This document shows positions 42,990 to 52,431 of a stretch of 64,000 nt of DNA, piece after piece. Under the pieces are notes generated by a model. That model had not been told where the DNA came from. It was given only the letters and a program-made list of their open reading frames with translations, and did no database searches. Numbering within the stretch: position 1 is the first letter of the stretch; every line of letters begins with the position of its first letter. A program made the position numbers and the translations under genes. The stretch comes from Natronobeatus ordinarius. GTDB lineage: Archaea; Halobacteriota; Halobacteria; Halobacteriales; Natrialbaceae. The stretch lies in NCBI RefSeq assembly GCF_024362485.1, contig NZ_CP101456.1:2852001-2916000 (forward strand), in the 5' to 3' direction.

Positions 42990-44354
42990 ATGTGTGCTGA
43001 TCCACCGATTCACGAACTCCACTTTTCCACCGAGCCGGATGTCGACACCGTTCCGGGACCCGCTTCCGAACGGCTGCTCGCCCGCCAACGGGAGATCGAC
43101 AGTAGCGCCGTTGCCTACCCGAGACGGGTTCCGATCGCACTCGAGGAGGCTCGCGGTGCGACGGTTCGAGACGTCGACGGAAACACGTTCCTCGACTTCT
43201 TCGGCGGCATCGGCGTCCTCAACGTCGGTCACTCGAACCCGTACGTCCTCGAGGGCGTTCACGAACAACTCGACCGATACACCCACACGATCGACTTCCC
43301 GACGCAGGCGCGCGTCGATCTGATCGAGAAGCTACGCGAGATCGCCCCTGGCGGGCTGGCCGGGGCGAGCAACGTCGTTTTCGGCGGTCCGAGCGGCAGC
43401 GACGCGATCGAGGGCTCGATCAAGCTCGCAAAGCACAACACCGGCCGACACGGCCTGCTCGCCTTCGAGGGAGCGTACCACGGGACGACCGCGGGCGCAC
43501 TGAGCCTCACGGCCGGCAAGACGTACAAGGAGGGGTACGCCCCGCTGCTCCCGGACGTCGTACACGCACCCTATCCGTCCGACGGCGACGGGGGCGTCGA
43601 CTGCGACCGGGCGCTCGACGCCGCCCAGCGGAAGTTCGAGAACCCGTACGGCGGCCACGAGTCGCCCGCTGGCATCTGGGTCGAGCCGATCCAGGGTGAA
43701 GGTGGCGTCGTCGTCCCGCCAGCGGAGTTCCTGCAGGGACTCCGTGAGATCGCCGACGACAACGACGCGCTGTTGATCGTCGACGAGATCCAGACCGGCC
43801 TCGGTCGCACGGGCGAGTGGTTCGCCAGCGACCACTTCGACGTGACGCCGGACGCGATCACGATGGCGAAAGCCCTCGGCGGCAGTGGTCTCCCGATCGG
43901 CGCGATGCTCTACCACGAGAAGTTCGACACCTGGGGACCGGGTGGCCACGTCGGCACCTTCCGGGGCAACGTCCCGGCGATGGTCGGTGGCCTCCGGGCG
44001 ATCGAGTACATCGAGGAACACGACCTGCTCGCCCACGCCCGAACGCTCGGTTCTGCCATCCGCGACCGGTTCCACGAGATCGCCGCCGACGTCCCCGAGA
44101 TCGTGGACGTCAGAGGCAAGGGGCTGTTCGTGGGCGTCGAGTTCGCCGACGAGGATGGCCCGTCGAAAGAGTTCGTCCTGGCGATCCAGCAGCGCTGTTA
44201 CGAAAACGGTGTCCTCGTCTGGAGTGCCGGAAGACACGGGAACGTCCTTCGGCTGATCCCGCCACTCGTGCTCACGGCCGAACAGGCCGACGTCGGTATG
44301 GACGTCATCTGTGAGGCGATTCGAACCACCGCCCGGGACCGCCGCACCGATTGA
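42990..44354 (+). CDS. class III PLP-dependent aminotransferase (GABA/beta-alanine/ornithine type)
   Basis: 454 residues. Fold type I features: [94 protein letters not shown] and [17 protein letters not shown], whose lysine (near residue 293) binds PLP. It transfers the omega-amino group of an amino acid to a keto acid; GABA, beta-alanine and diaminobutyrate are possible. It converges on the first Lrp gene, and Lrp regulators of this subgroup often control amino-acid genes. Leaderless start at 42990. Confidence 0.9.
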   Translation: MCADPPIHELHFSTEPDVDTVPGPASERLLARQREIDSSAVAYPRRVPIALEEARGATVRDVDGNTFLDFFGGIGVLNVGHSNPYVLEGVHEQLDRYTHTIDFPTQARVDLIEKLREIAPGGLAGASNVVFGGPSGSDAIEGSIKLAKHNTGRHGLLAFEGAYHGTTAGALSLTAGKTYKEGYAPLLPDVVHAPYPSDGDGGVDCDRALDAAQRKFENPYGGHESPAGIWVEPIQGEGGVVVPPAEFLQGLREIADDNDALLIVDEIQTGLGRTGEWFASDHFDVTPDAITMAKALGGSGLPIGAMLYHEKFDTWGPGGHVGTFRGNVPAMVGGLRAIEYIEEHDLLAHARTLGSAIRDRFHEIAADVPEIVDVRGKGLFVGVEFADEDGPSKEFVLAIQQRCYENGVLVWSAGRHGNVLRLIPPLVLTAEQADVGMDVICEAIRTTARDRRTD

Positions 44355-44469
44355 GACGAACTGCTGTTTGAGGTCAGGTACACATGCGACCAGCCGGCGG
44401 GTACCGGTAACTCGGTCCGGCAACCCGTCTGACCACGGCCATCGGTCAGCCGGCTCGAACGGCCCGGCG

Positions 44470-44994
44470 TCACTCCCCCGCGTTCTGCTCGGATAGCCCG
44501 TGTGCGCCCAGCAGGGATTCCCGGCTGTAATCTCTGAGCGTGCCGATGCCGGTATCCGCCTTGAGCGTCGTGATGACGAACTTCGAGCTGGTTCGGCGCA
44601 CCTCCTCGATCGACTCGTAGTCCTCGACGAGCCGTTCGACCATATCGCGCGAGGTGAGCCGTGAGATGACGACGAAATCCGTCTCCCCCATCGTGAAGTA
44701 GACCTGGTTTACCCCCTCGATCTCGGCCAGCTTCTGCCCGATCCGCTCGTGATAGCCCTCCCCGAACTCGGCCCAGACTTCCGAGATGACGGTGATTCCG
44801 AAGCCGACCTTCTCGAGGTCGAGTTCGTAGAGGTCGTTCGTGATGACGCCCTCCTCTTTCAGGTTCTGTAAGCGGTAGTGGACCGTGGATTTCGGAATCC
44901 CCGTCACCTCGTGGATCGTTTCCGTGCTGAGCGATTCTTCCTCCGCGATCGCGAACAGGATCTCGACGTCTCGCTCGTCCAGTGTGGCGTTCAT
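44470..44994 (-). CDS. Lrp/AsnC family regulator, copy 1
   Basis: 174 residues from ATG 44994. N-terminal HTH: LDERDVEILFAIAEEESLST, ETIHEVTGIPKSTVHYRLQN, LKEEGVITNDLYELDLEKVG; then the RAM/AsnC ligand domain with GINPF-type strands ending TGIGTLRDYSRESLLGAHGL. The effector is probably an amino acid. It is nearly identical in plan to the gene at 45238-45762, differing at a minority of residues, so the two arose by tandem duplication. CTAGTAAAGG about 30 bases upstream is a TATA candidate. Confidence 0.92.
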   Translation of the reverse strand: MNATLDERDVEILFAIAEEESLSTETIHEVTGIPKSTVHYRLQNLKEEGVITNDLYELDLEKVGFGITVISEVWAEFGEGYHERIGQKLAEIEGVNQVYFTMGETDFVVISRLTSRDMVERLVEDYESIEEVRRTSSKFVITTLKADTGIGTLRDYSRESLLGAHGLSEQNAGE

Positions 44995-45237
44995 CTGCGT
45001 GAGTGTTCGTGAGCCAGCCTTTACTAGTGTTTCGTGGGTGTCCCGTGATCGGTCGGTGCAGATTCTCGAGAGGAGCGGCCACGGCACCGTGGATTGTAAA
45101 GCGGAGGTCGAACCGGCGTGAGACGCACTGATGTCTCGAGCCCGGGTGCGTTCCACCGACCTGCACACGGACCTACCGTCACGGCGGGCTATCTGAGTGA
45201 GCGTCCCTGTACTGCGAGGGACGCCGAGGGTGAGACG

Positions 45238-45762
45238 TCACCGCTCGGCTTCGTCCCCGTCCAGCCCGTGTTCAGCGAGGAGCGACTCCCGGCTGTAGTC
45301 TCTAAGCGTGCCGATGCCGGTGTCCGATTTGAGCGTCGTGATGACGAACTTCGAACTGGTCCGATGCACCTCCTCGATCGACTCGTAGTCCTCGACGAGC
45401 CGCTCGACCATCTCCCGCGAGGTGAGCCGGGCGATGACGACGAAATCCGTCTCCCCCATCGTGAAGTAGACCTGATTGGCGCCTTCGATCTCGGCGAGCT
45501 TCCGCCCGATCCGCTCGTGATAACCCTCGCCGAACTCGGCCCAGATCTCCGAGATGACGGTGATACCGAGGCCGACCTTCCCGAGGTCGAGTTCATAGAG
45601 GTCGTTCGTGATAATACCCTCTTCTTTCAGGCTCTGTAGGCGGTAGTGAACCGTCGATTTCGGAATCTCCGTCTCCTCGTGGATCTCCTCGGTGCTGAGC
45701 GTTTTCCCCTCCGCGATCGCGAACAGGATCTCGACGTCTCGCTCATCTAATACCTGACTCAT
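45238..45762 (-). CDS. Lrp/AsnC family regulator, copy 2
   Basis: 174 residues, starting MSQVLDERDVEILFAIAEGK, with the same HTH (TEIPKSTVHYRLQS) and the same RAM domain (YFTMGETDFVVIARLTSREM) as the copy at 44470. Same length and same C-terminal YSRESLL motif. It lies 243 bases upstream of the first copy on the same strand. The HyuB wreck starts 73 bases away in the opposite direction, so this regulator may once have controlled it. Confidence 0.92.
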   Translation of the reverse strand: MSQVLDERDVEILFAIAEGKTLSTEEIHEETEIPKSTVHYRLQSLKEEGIITNDLYELDLGKVGLGITVISEIWAEFGEGYHERIGRKLAEIEGANQVYFTMGETDFVVIARLTSREMVERLVEDYESIEEVHRTSSKFVITTLKSDTGIGTLRDYSRESLLAEHGLDGDEAER

Positions 45763-45783
45763 CTGGGGATCGTTCGGAGCCTA

Positions 45784-45793
45784 TCTTATATTA
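45784..45793 (-). promoter_or_regulatory. TATA element of Lrp copy 2
   Basis: On the minus strand the region reads GATAATATAAGATAGG; its TATAAG centre lies about 25 bases before the ATG at 45762, fitting leaderless transcription. Confidence 0.5.
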
Positions 45794-45834
45794 TCTTTGT
45801 ATACATTCCACTGGGCGCCGATCGACTTGCGACG

Positions 45835-46931
45835 TTGTCCAGTCTCTCACCCCCTGTTCTACAGGAGCCGTTTCACGTCACTCCAGGTCGATTACGACCG
45901 TCTGCGGCCAGCCTCGACAACAGGACCGAAGCCATCGCGTACTACGCGGCTCGGATCGCGAATTCGGGACCAACGGCGGGCGCCATCGCGGGTGCCTACG
46001 AGAAGGTCATGAACGCCATCTTCGAACTCTGGTCCGAAGTCCTCCCCGAGCGGGCGATGGCCTGTGCGTTCAACCTCGAGTATCTGCTCGCCGGCGGTCG
46101 AGACCACCGACCCGGCCGAAACGGTCAGGAGTTCATGTGGTACGACTGGATGGCCGGTGGCTGGGGTGGTCGCGACGGCAAAGACGGCTCGAACGCGACC
46201 GCACCCGTCTTCGGTGCCGGGCTCGCCGTCCAGTCGCTGGAGGGCCAGGAACGAGACACGCCGTTGCTCACGAGCGAGCACTCGATCGTCACTGACTCCG
46301 GCGGCCCCGGCGAGTTCCGCGGCGGCTGTGGCGTCCGCAAAGGTGGCCGACTGCTCGAGTGTGAAAACAGCGTCATCTCCTACTGCTCCGACCGAGCGCG
46401 GTCGATCACGTGGGGGATCAACGGCGGCCTTCCAGGCGTCCCCCACGGCGTGACCCTCACCAGGGGGGACGAGCCGACGGAGATGGGGACGGTGTTCTCG
46501 AACGTCCCGATCGACGAAGGCGACGAGTTCGTGCGACCCTCCTCGGGCGGTGGTGGCTTCGGCGACCCACTGGATCGCGATCCCGAGGCGGTCCTCGAGG
46601 ACGTCGAAGACGAGTACGTCTCCGTCGAACGGGCGCGGAAAGATTACGGCGTCGTGATCGAACCGGTCGACCCCGACCTGTGTGAGTACGCGATCGACCG
46701 AGAGGCGACAGCACAGGAGCGAGCACACATTCGCGAGCACCGCACCGAGTGGCTCCGCGCAGTCGCTCGAGGTCGATCGCCGAGCGCTACCGGGCGGGCG
46801 AACTCGACGAACTCGACCTCGTCCGGCGATACGGCGTCATCCTCGACTGGTCGACCGGCGAACTACTCGAGCGAACGACCGAACAGTTCCGAGCGCTGCT
46901 GGAGCGACGCTCCCAGAGCGAGTGGAACTGA
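45835..46931 (+). pseudogene. hydantoinase B / oxoprolinase-family gene, truncated and frameshifted
   Basis: The frame from 45835 contains the C-terminal part of an N-methylhydantoinase B-type protein: EKVMNAIFELWSEVLPERAM, EYLLAGGRDHRPGRNGQEFM, WYDWMAGGWGGRDGKDGSNA and SGGGGFGDPLDRDPEAVLED. Around 46758-46777 the reading frame shifts: the last 50 or so codons (SIAERYRAGELDELDLVRRY, then GVILDWSTGELLERT) continue in another frame to a stop at 46931. The N-terminal half (normally about 250 residues) and the partner hyuA gene are missing. It is therefore probably inactive. A sequencing error could explain only the frameshift, not the missing half. Confidence 0.75.
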
Positions 46932-47064
46932 CGCGGGAGTTCCACGAACCGCACCACCGACGGCTCGAGTCCGATCGATTTCGGTTCGGGTTGCCGCCAG
47001 CCGATTCTCAGGTGACATCCTCCCCGGCGTTTACGCTCGCGGTACTCCCGCCCGAAGAGAACAG

Positions 47065-47529
47065 TTACTCGAGCGGCTCGAAGACGTGGATCGGCCACGC
47101 CTCCTCGTACTCGCGGGCGACCTCGAGTTCGGCCGGCCCCGGCTCCTGGATCGTGAGTCGGACCGGATCGTCGATCGCGACCGCCTCGTAGGGGGCGTCG
47201 ACCCGGCCCGTCAGCCGCGCACCGGAGTCGAGTTCGACGACGGCGACGGTGTAGGGCGCCTCGTCGGCGAACGCCGAGGGTGGGTTCCTGACCTCGGTGT
47301 AGGAGACGACGGTTCCTTCCCGGGGTTGCTCTTCGAGTTCGAGCGCACGACTTCCACAGGCGTAGCAGGCCGGCCGTGGGGGTACGAGGCGCGTCTCACA
47401 ATCCGTACAGCGGGCGGCGAGGAACTGGCCGTCGGCCATCGCCGCGAAGAAGCCGGGAAGCGTGTACGGGTTCTCGGGGGTCACGTCGGCGGGCGACTCG
47501 AGGGCGTAGTCGGCGTACTCGTCGCTCAT
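47065..47529 (-). CDS. OB-fold Zn-ribbon (DUF35) acyl-CoA thiolase partner
   Basis: 154 residues. A zinc ribbon (ARCTDCETRLVPPRPACYAC, then GS) precedes an OB-fold with EGTVVSYTEVRNPPSAFADE, PYTVAVVELDSGARLTGRV. Proteins of this family bind a thiolase-like partner and supply substrate, as in archaeal HMG-CoA synthesis, where the OB-fold protein bridges acetoacetyl-CoA thiolase and HMG-CoA synthase. Its start overlaps the thiolase stop by four bases (ATGA), confirming the pair. Confidence 0.9.
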   Translation of the reverse strand: MSDEYADYALESPADVTPENPYTLPGFFAAMADGQFLAARCTDCETRLVPPRPACYACGSRALELEEQPREGTVVSYTEVRNPPSAFADEAPYTVAVVELDSGARLTGRVDAPYEAVAIDDPVRLTIQEPGPAELEVAREYEEAWPIHVFEPLE

Positions 47530-48701
47530 GCCGATCCCTCCGCGGTGAGCAGGTGGGCGACGGTAACGGCGTCGGCGACGCCGCCCTCGTTCAGGAGCAG
47601 CCCCGTCTCGGCGTCGGCCACCTGTCGATCGCCGGCCTGCCCGGTGAGCTGTTCGTAGGCCTCGATCGCCTGCATGAGTCCGGTCGCCCCGATCGGGTGC
47701 CCGCGCGCTTTCAGCCCGCCGCTCGTGCTGAGGTGGACGTCGGTCCACCCCTCGGAGCGCTCGTCGGGCTCGAGGGCGCTCTCGTAGCCCCGACCTCGCG
47801 GGGCGAAGCCGACGGCTTCGGCGAGCAGGGCCTCACAGACGGTGAACGCATCGTGGACCTCCGCGACGTCGACGTCCTCGGGGTCGACGCCGGCTTGCTC
47901 GTACGCCGTCGTCGCGGCGACGTTCGCTCCCTCGACGAACGTCAGGTCGCGCTCGGCGACGGCGATGTTGTTCGCCGCCGCGCCGACGCCGGAAACGCGG
48001 ACCCGCTCGTCTCGGGCGACGAGTTCGTCGGCCAGTTCCGCAGTCGTCACGAGCACGGCGGCCGCGCCGTCGCTCACGGGCGCACAGTCGAACAGCTTCA
48101 GCGGCGGGGCGATGTAGTCCGACTCGAGGACGGTCTCTGCGTCTACTTCCCGCCCGAAGTGCGCACGCGGATTCTGTGCCGCGTTGCGGTGGTTCTTCAC
48201 CGCGATCTTCGCCAGCGCTTCCTCGGTCGCGTCGGTCTCGTGGAGGTAGCGCTGGGCGAGCAGGGCGTACTGGCTCGGGGCCGTGATCCCTGAACGCTGC
48301 TCGAGCGCGCGGTCGAACGCCGAGGAGAGCGCGTCGGTCGCCAGCGCGGTCCCGCCGGCGGTCATCTTCTCGACGCCGCAGGCGAGGACGGCGTCGTAGG
48401 TGCCGGCGCGAACGTCCTGGACCGCGTGTTTTAGCGCGAGCGCGCCGGCGGCCGCACAGCCCTCGACCCGTTCGGCCGGGACGTTTCGCAGACCCGCCCA
48501 CTCGGCGAGCAGCGTGCCGTACATGATCTGTCCCTCGTACCGTTCTGACTGGTTGCCGACGTACACCGCCTCGACGAGCTCGGCGGGATCCGGCAGGCCA
48601 TCGAACGCTTCCGTCAACGCGGCCGAAAACAGATCCCGACCGGTGAGTTCGGTCGCCCCGATCGGCGACGCGCCGACCGTGACGATGCGTGGCTCTGACA
48701 T
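47526..48701 (-). CDS. thiolase-fold acetyl-CoA acetyltransferase (SCP-x-like)
   Basis: 391 residues. The active cysteine is in RVEGCAAAGALAL (Cys82), the catalytic His/Glu region in EVHDAFTVCEALLAEAVGF, and the C-terminal KARGHPIGATGLMQAIEAY gives the GHPxGATG motif. This is the archaeal thiolase class that works with the OB-fold partner encoded immediately downstream. Physiological substrate (acetyl-CoA condensation, or breakdown of a 3-ketoacyl-CoA) is not settled. Translational coupling to the partner gene by ATGA overlap. Confidence 0.92.
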   Translation of the reverse strand: MSEPRIVTVGASPIGATELTGRDLFSAALTEAFDGLPDPAELVEAVYVGNQSERYEGQIMYGTLLAEWAGLRNVPAERVEGCAAAGALALKHAVQDVRAGTYDAVLACGVEKMTAGGTALATDALSSAFDRALEQRSGITAPSQYALLAQRYLHETDATEEALAKIAVKNHRNAAQNPRAHFGREVDAETVLESDYIAPPLKLFDCAPVSDGAAAVLVTTAELADELVARDERVRVSGVGAAANNIAVAERDLTFVEGANVAATTAYEQAGVDPEDVDVAEVHDAFTVCEALLAEAVGFAPRGRGYESALEPDERSEGWTDVHLSTSGGLKARGHPIGATGLMQAIEAYEQLTGQAGDRQVADAETGLLLNEGGVADAVTVAHLLTAEGSA

Positions 48702-48746
48702 ACCATGACTGGCTGTGCCAGACCAGATAAGCGTTTTGCGACTCGA

Positions 48747-49919
48747 TCAGTATCCCGTACTGAGTACTCGATTCAACACCAGTGCGAGAAACGAGGCCGA
48801 AAAGAGGACCGTCAGCGTTCCGAAGGCGGCGGCCCAGCCGAACAGGTCGGCAGTGAGGCCGACGCCGACCGAGCCGCTCGCGCCGAGGACGGTGTACACC
48901 GTTCGGACGAGGCCGAATCCGGTTCCTCGCTCTTCGACGGGGAGTGCGTCCATGAACCGTGGATCGATCGCCGAGAAGAAACTCGAACTGACGCCGATGA
49001 AGACGACGCCGACGGCCATCGTGAGGAGCCCCGGATTCAGGAGGAGCAGCGGCAGTCCGACGGCCCCGGCGAGCATCGAACCGGCGATCGCGGCGTCTCT
49101 CCCGTAGGCGTCGGAGGCGCGACCGAGAACGATCTGGCTGCCAGCTCTCACCAGGAAGAAGACGGAGAACGCGACGCCGGCTGCGGTCGCCGTGTAGTCG
49201 TGAAACGCGATCAGGAACGCGGGGAAAAACGAGAGCAATCCCTGGACGACGTACGTGCCAGCCGTCGCGATGAGGAGGGGAAACGCGATTTTCGGCCGGG
49301 AGACGAGCCCGACGAGTGCGCCGAGTTCCAGGCTCGCTCTTAACGGCTCGTCCGGCCGTCGGGGATCGGTCGGACGGACCCGCCAGAGAAACAGCGCGAA
49401 GACCGGGATGCCGACGATCGCGGTCGCCGCGATCGCGGGACGCCAGCCGTACCGCACGCCGATCCAGGCCGCGGCGACCGGCGCGATCAGGCCCGCCAGC
49501 GGCCCACCGATCGAGTGAACGCCGACGGCGGTCCCGAGCTCGTCGAACGTCCTCGACAGCAACGTCGTCGCGACCGCGTAGTGGAGCCCCGCGACGCCAC
49601 CGAGGACGATTGCTGCCAGAACGAACACGCCGTAGGCCGGCGACAGCGCGAGCAGGAGGCTCATCACCGTCGTGCCGCCGACGGCGACCAGGATGATCAG
49701 CTTCTCGCCGTGGCGATCGGCGAGGAGCCCGCTCGGAAACTGCGCGAGACCGTACGCGAGCCACATCCCCGTCAGGGCGATACCCATCAGCGTGTTCGAA
49801 ATCTCGAACTCCTCGGTGATGAACGGGACGACCGGACTGATCGCCAGCCGAGCGAAGTACGTGACGAAAAACGCGAGCATACAGAGGAGCAGAACCACGT
49901 GCCGGTACTGCCAGTTCAT
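48747..49919 (-). CDS. major facilitator superfamily transporter
   Basis: 390 residues, twelve predicted helices. The first-half signature LADRHGEKLIILVAVGGTTV (MFS motif A-like, in the loop between helices 2 and 3) and GWRPAIAATAIVGIPVFALF are visible; the second half has VLGRASDAYGRDAAIAGSML. Substrate cannot be inferred; the family exports or imports small molecules by proton exchange. The gene is next to the thiolase gene but ends 45 bases from it, so it may be transcribed together in the same direction. Confidence 0.88.
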   Translation of the reverse strand: MNWQYRHVVLLLCMLAFFVTYFARLAISPVVPFITEEFEISNTLMGIALTGMWLAYGLAQFPSGLLADRHGEKLIILVAVGGTTVMSLLLALSPAYGVFVLAAIVLGGVAGLHYAVATTLLSRTFDELGTAVGVHSIGGPLAGLIAPVAAAWIGVRYGWRPAIAATAIVGIPVFALFLWRVRPTDPRRPDEPLRASLELGALVGLVSRPKIAFPLLIATAGTYVVQGLLSFFPAFLIAFHDYTATAAGVAFSVFFLVRAGSQIVLGRASDAYGRDAAIAGSMLAGAVGLPLLLLNPGLLTMAVGVVFIGVSSSFFSAIDPRFMDALPVEERGTGFGLVRTVYTVLGASGSVGVGLTADLFGWAAAFGTLTVLFSASFLALVLNRVLSTGY

Positions 49920-50080
49920 CTGAGACGTGTCTACGTGACCGACTCGAGCGAGCGCCTATGAGCCTGGCGTTTCCGGTGAGCCGCGCTCGTTCACCGGAGG
50001 GCGGGGGATCGAGGCGACGAATCCCGGCGGCAGCGTCGGGCAAGACAAACGTTTTCCCGTTCCGGTTAGCACACGGTGGT

Positions 50081-51487
50081 ATGAGCCTTCAGGAGCAGTC
50101 TGCCGACGCCACGACGGCGGGGACGCAGTCGCCCGACGTGGTCGTCGTCGGCGCGGGAACCGCCGGCTGTTACGCCGCCGCGACGGTCGCTCGAGAGGGA
50201 TACGACGTGGTCGTCCTCGAGCGAAAGACGGAGGAGGAAGCGGGACACATCGCCTGCGGCGACGCCCTGAAGGGGGCCGACGCCTTCCCGGACGTAATTC
50301 CCAAGTCACAACTCGAGCCGGCCTTCACGAACACCGACGTCGACCACGGCCGGTTCGAGATCCCACAGGAAGAGACGGTGCTCGAGATTCCGGTCCCCGG
50401 CGAACTCGCGGTCATCGACCGCTGGGAGTACGGCCGACGGATCATCGAGGGTGCGGGTAACGCCGGCGCCGACTTTCACTACGACACCGTCGTGCAGGAC
50501 GTGCGCCAGGCCGACGACGGTCGGGTCACGGGCGTGACGGCGATTCGGAAGGGCGAACCGGTCACGTACGAGGCCGACGTCGTCGTCGACGGGGCGGGCT
50601 CGCTCTCGCTCTTGCAGGATAAGGTCGACTTCGCCGACTCGACGTTCGACACGAACGTCAACTACACCCACTTCTGTTCGGCCTACCGCGAGATCATCCA
50701 CGTCGAGGAGCCGGTCGAGTGGTCGGACGCGCTCGTGTTCAAGCCGACCGAGCGAGCGGCGGGCTACCTCTGGTACTTCCCGCGCACGGAGACGGAGATC
50801 AACGCCGGCCTGGGCTTCCAGATGACCGAAGAGCCGATGAAGCTCGTCGAGGATCTGAAACGCGACCTGCGCGAGCGCCCCGAGTTCGCGGGCGCGCGCG
50901 TCGAGGACAAACTCGGCGCCGCCTTGCCGACGCGCCGACCCTACGATTCGGCCGTCCACCCGGGCTTCGTCGCGGTCGGCGACGCCGCCGGACACGTCAA
51001 CCCCACTACCGGCGGCGGCATCGCGGGCGCCGCCTACGCCGGCAGCTACGCCGGCGAGCAGGTGATCGAGGCCCTCGAGACCGGCGATCCGAGCGAGGAA
51101 ACCTTCTGGCGGTACAACGAGCGCGTGATGAACCACTACGGGGCTCGCTACGCCGCCCTCGACGTCTACAACATCCTCTCGACGGCGGTCGACGTCGACG
51201 ACCTGATGGGGCTGCTCGCGGCGATGCCCGGCGACAAACTCGCCGAGGCGCTCTACTCGGGTAGTACCGACATCGGCCTCAAGCTCAAACTCGAGGCGCT
51301 GCTGAAGAGCCGCGGCCACTGGGGGACGATCTGGAACCTCTACCAGACGAAACGACGAGCCGACGAGATCCTCGCCCACTACGAGGCCTACCCCTCGAGC
51401 CCCACCGATCTGCCCGCCTGGCAAGCCGAGCGTGACCGGCTGATGGAGGCCGTCTACGAGACGACGGGCGCGGATCCGAAGTACTGA
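50081..51487 (+). CDS. geranylgeranyl reductase family FAD protein
   Basis: 468 residues from ATG 50081. FAD-binding VVVVGAGTAGCYAAATVARE, then LERKTEEEAGHIACGDALKG (the family cysteine motif), WEYGRRIIEGAGNAGADFHY, VVVDGAGSLSLLQDK, and PGFVAVGDAAGHVNPTTGGG. These are the geranylgeranyl-diphosphate/geranylgeranyl-glycerophospholipid reductases that saturate the isoprenoid chains of archaeal membrane lipids. Other members act on menaquinone, so lipid saturation is likely rather than certain. ATG 50081 fits a TATA-like GTTTTCCC about 28 bases upstream. Confidence 0.92.
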   Translation: MSLQEQSADATTAGTQSPDVVVVGAGTAGCYAAATVAREGYDVVVLERKTEEEAGHIACGDALKGADAFPDVIPKSQLEPAFTNTDVDHGRFEIPQEETVLEIPVPGELAVIDRWEYGRRIIEGAGNAGADFHYDTVVQDVRQADDGRVTGVTAIRKGEPVTYEADVVVDGAGSLSLLQDKVDFADSTFDTNVNYTHFCSAYREIIHVEEPVEWSDALVFKPTERAAGYLWYFPRTETEINAGLGFQMTEEPMKLVEDLKRDLRERPEFAGARVEDKLGAALPTRRPYDSAVHPGFVAVGDAAGHVNPTTGGGIAGAAYAGSYAGEQVIEALETGDPSEETFWRYNERVMNHYGARYAALDVYNILSTAVDVDDLMGLLAAMPGDKLAEALYSGSTDIGLKLKLEALLKSRGHWGTIWNLYQTKRRADEILAHYEAYPSSPTDLPAWQAERDRLMEAVYETTGADPKY

Positions 51488-51586
51488 GACGCGCGAACCG
51501 ACCGCGACTCGCGCCGCAGAACCCGGGCTGGACGCTTCGTTTCGCAGCCGCAGGGCCGAACGACCCGTGGCTCGACCGCGAGTCGA

Positions 51587-52258
51587 TCACGCCGAGGCCA
51601 GAATCACCGTCACGGATTCGTCCGCCTCGAGGGTGGCATCCTCGAGCGCCTGGTGGCTGTTGAAGCTGACTCGTCCGACCTCGAGATCGTACTCGAGCAG
51701 GCCGGCGTCCTCGAGCGCTGGCAGATGGACGTGGTGGAGAGTCACGAGCACGTCCTCGACCTCCTGGTCGGGAACGTCTACGGGATCGACGTCGTACTCG
51801 CGGGCGGCGACAGTTCGCGCGAGCGTTCGACGGTCGATCGACGGCCCTTCCGCGGTGAGGATCGCGTACACGTCTCGCCGACGGCCGTTCGCGAGGGCGC
51901 GAAGCACGTCGTCCGGCGGGTCGGCCTCGAGGAGTCGGCCGATCGTGGCGTGACCGACGGTGGGGTGATCGGCCATCGTGACGCCGTCGTCGCGTCGTTC
52001 GACGAGTCGAGCCGCCTCCAGTTCCGGGAGGACGCGGTGACGAAGCGTAGCCAGTGCGCGTCGTCGGTCCTCGCGGGTCACGTCGCCGAGTTCGATGTCT
52101 CGTTCTCGTGCCGCGAGGTACGTCGCGAGTTCCCGCTCGTCGACTGGTGAGCTCTGAGCGCCGACGATGTCGATCACAAGCCGCCGTTGTTCGCTGGCGA
52201 GTGCCGTAAAGATCGTATTGGAGATTTCCTCACGGGTTTCGAGGTTGTGGACGGTCAT
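51587..52258 (-). CDS. protein with two DUF7344-like winged-helix domains
   Basis: 223 residues. Two homologous halves: IFTALASEQRRLVIDIVGAQ with LRHRVLPELEAARLVERRDD, and DVLRALANGRRRDVYAILTA with LHHVHLPALEDAGLLEYDLE. Each is a winged helix like that at 29605-29922, so the protein is a fused dimer that probably binds DNA through two helices. Ends in a small beta-tail. No ligand domain. Role unknown. No operon partner. Confidence 0.8.
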   Translation of the reverse strand: MTVHNLETREEISNTIFTALASEQRRLVIDIVGAQSSPVDERELATYLAARERDIELGDVTREDRRRALATLRHRVLPELEAARLVERRDDGVTMADHPTVGHATIGRLLEADPPDDVLRALANGRRRDVYAILTAEGPSIDRRTLARTVAAREYDVDPVDVPDQEVEDVLVTLHHVHLPALEDAGLLEYDLEVGRVSFNSHQALEDATLEADESVTVILASA

Positions 52259-52431
52259 CTATCCAGTGCTTACTCGAGAGGGTGCAAAAGCACACTCCCA
52301 AATCCGTTTGGGGCGAAAATCCTGACCGTCAGCCCCTGACGACGGACCGTGACGGTCGCGGATGGCCCCGATTCGACACACATCCCGTCGTCTGCTGGCG
52401 GTAATATCGTCTTACCGCAACAGATCCGCGT

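Noticed and set aside
46932-47658. Extension of the hydantoinase B frame to 47658
   Set aside because: After the frameshift site the frame lacks homology and runs antisense to the OB-fold and thiolase genes; the hydantoinase end is in the other frame, stopping at 46931.
47833-50043. Minus-strand open frame of 736 codons over the thiolase and MFS region
   Set aside because: Very basic and Arg-rich, with no domain. The thiolase and MFS proteins occupy the same strand in another frame with clear motifs.
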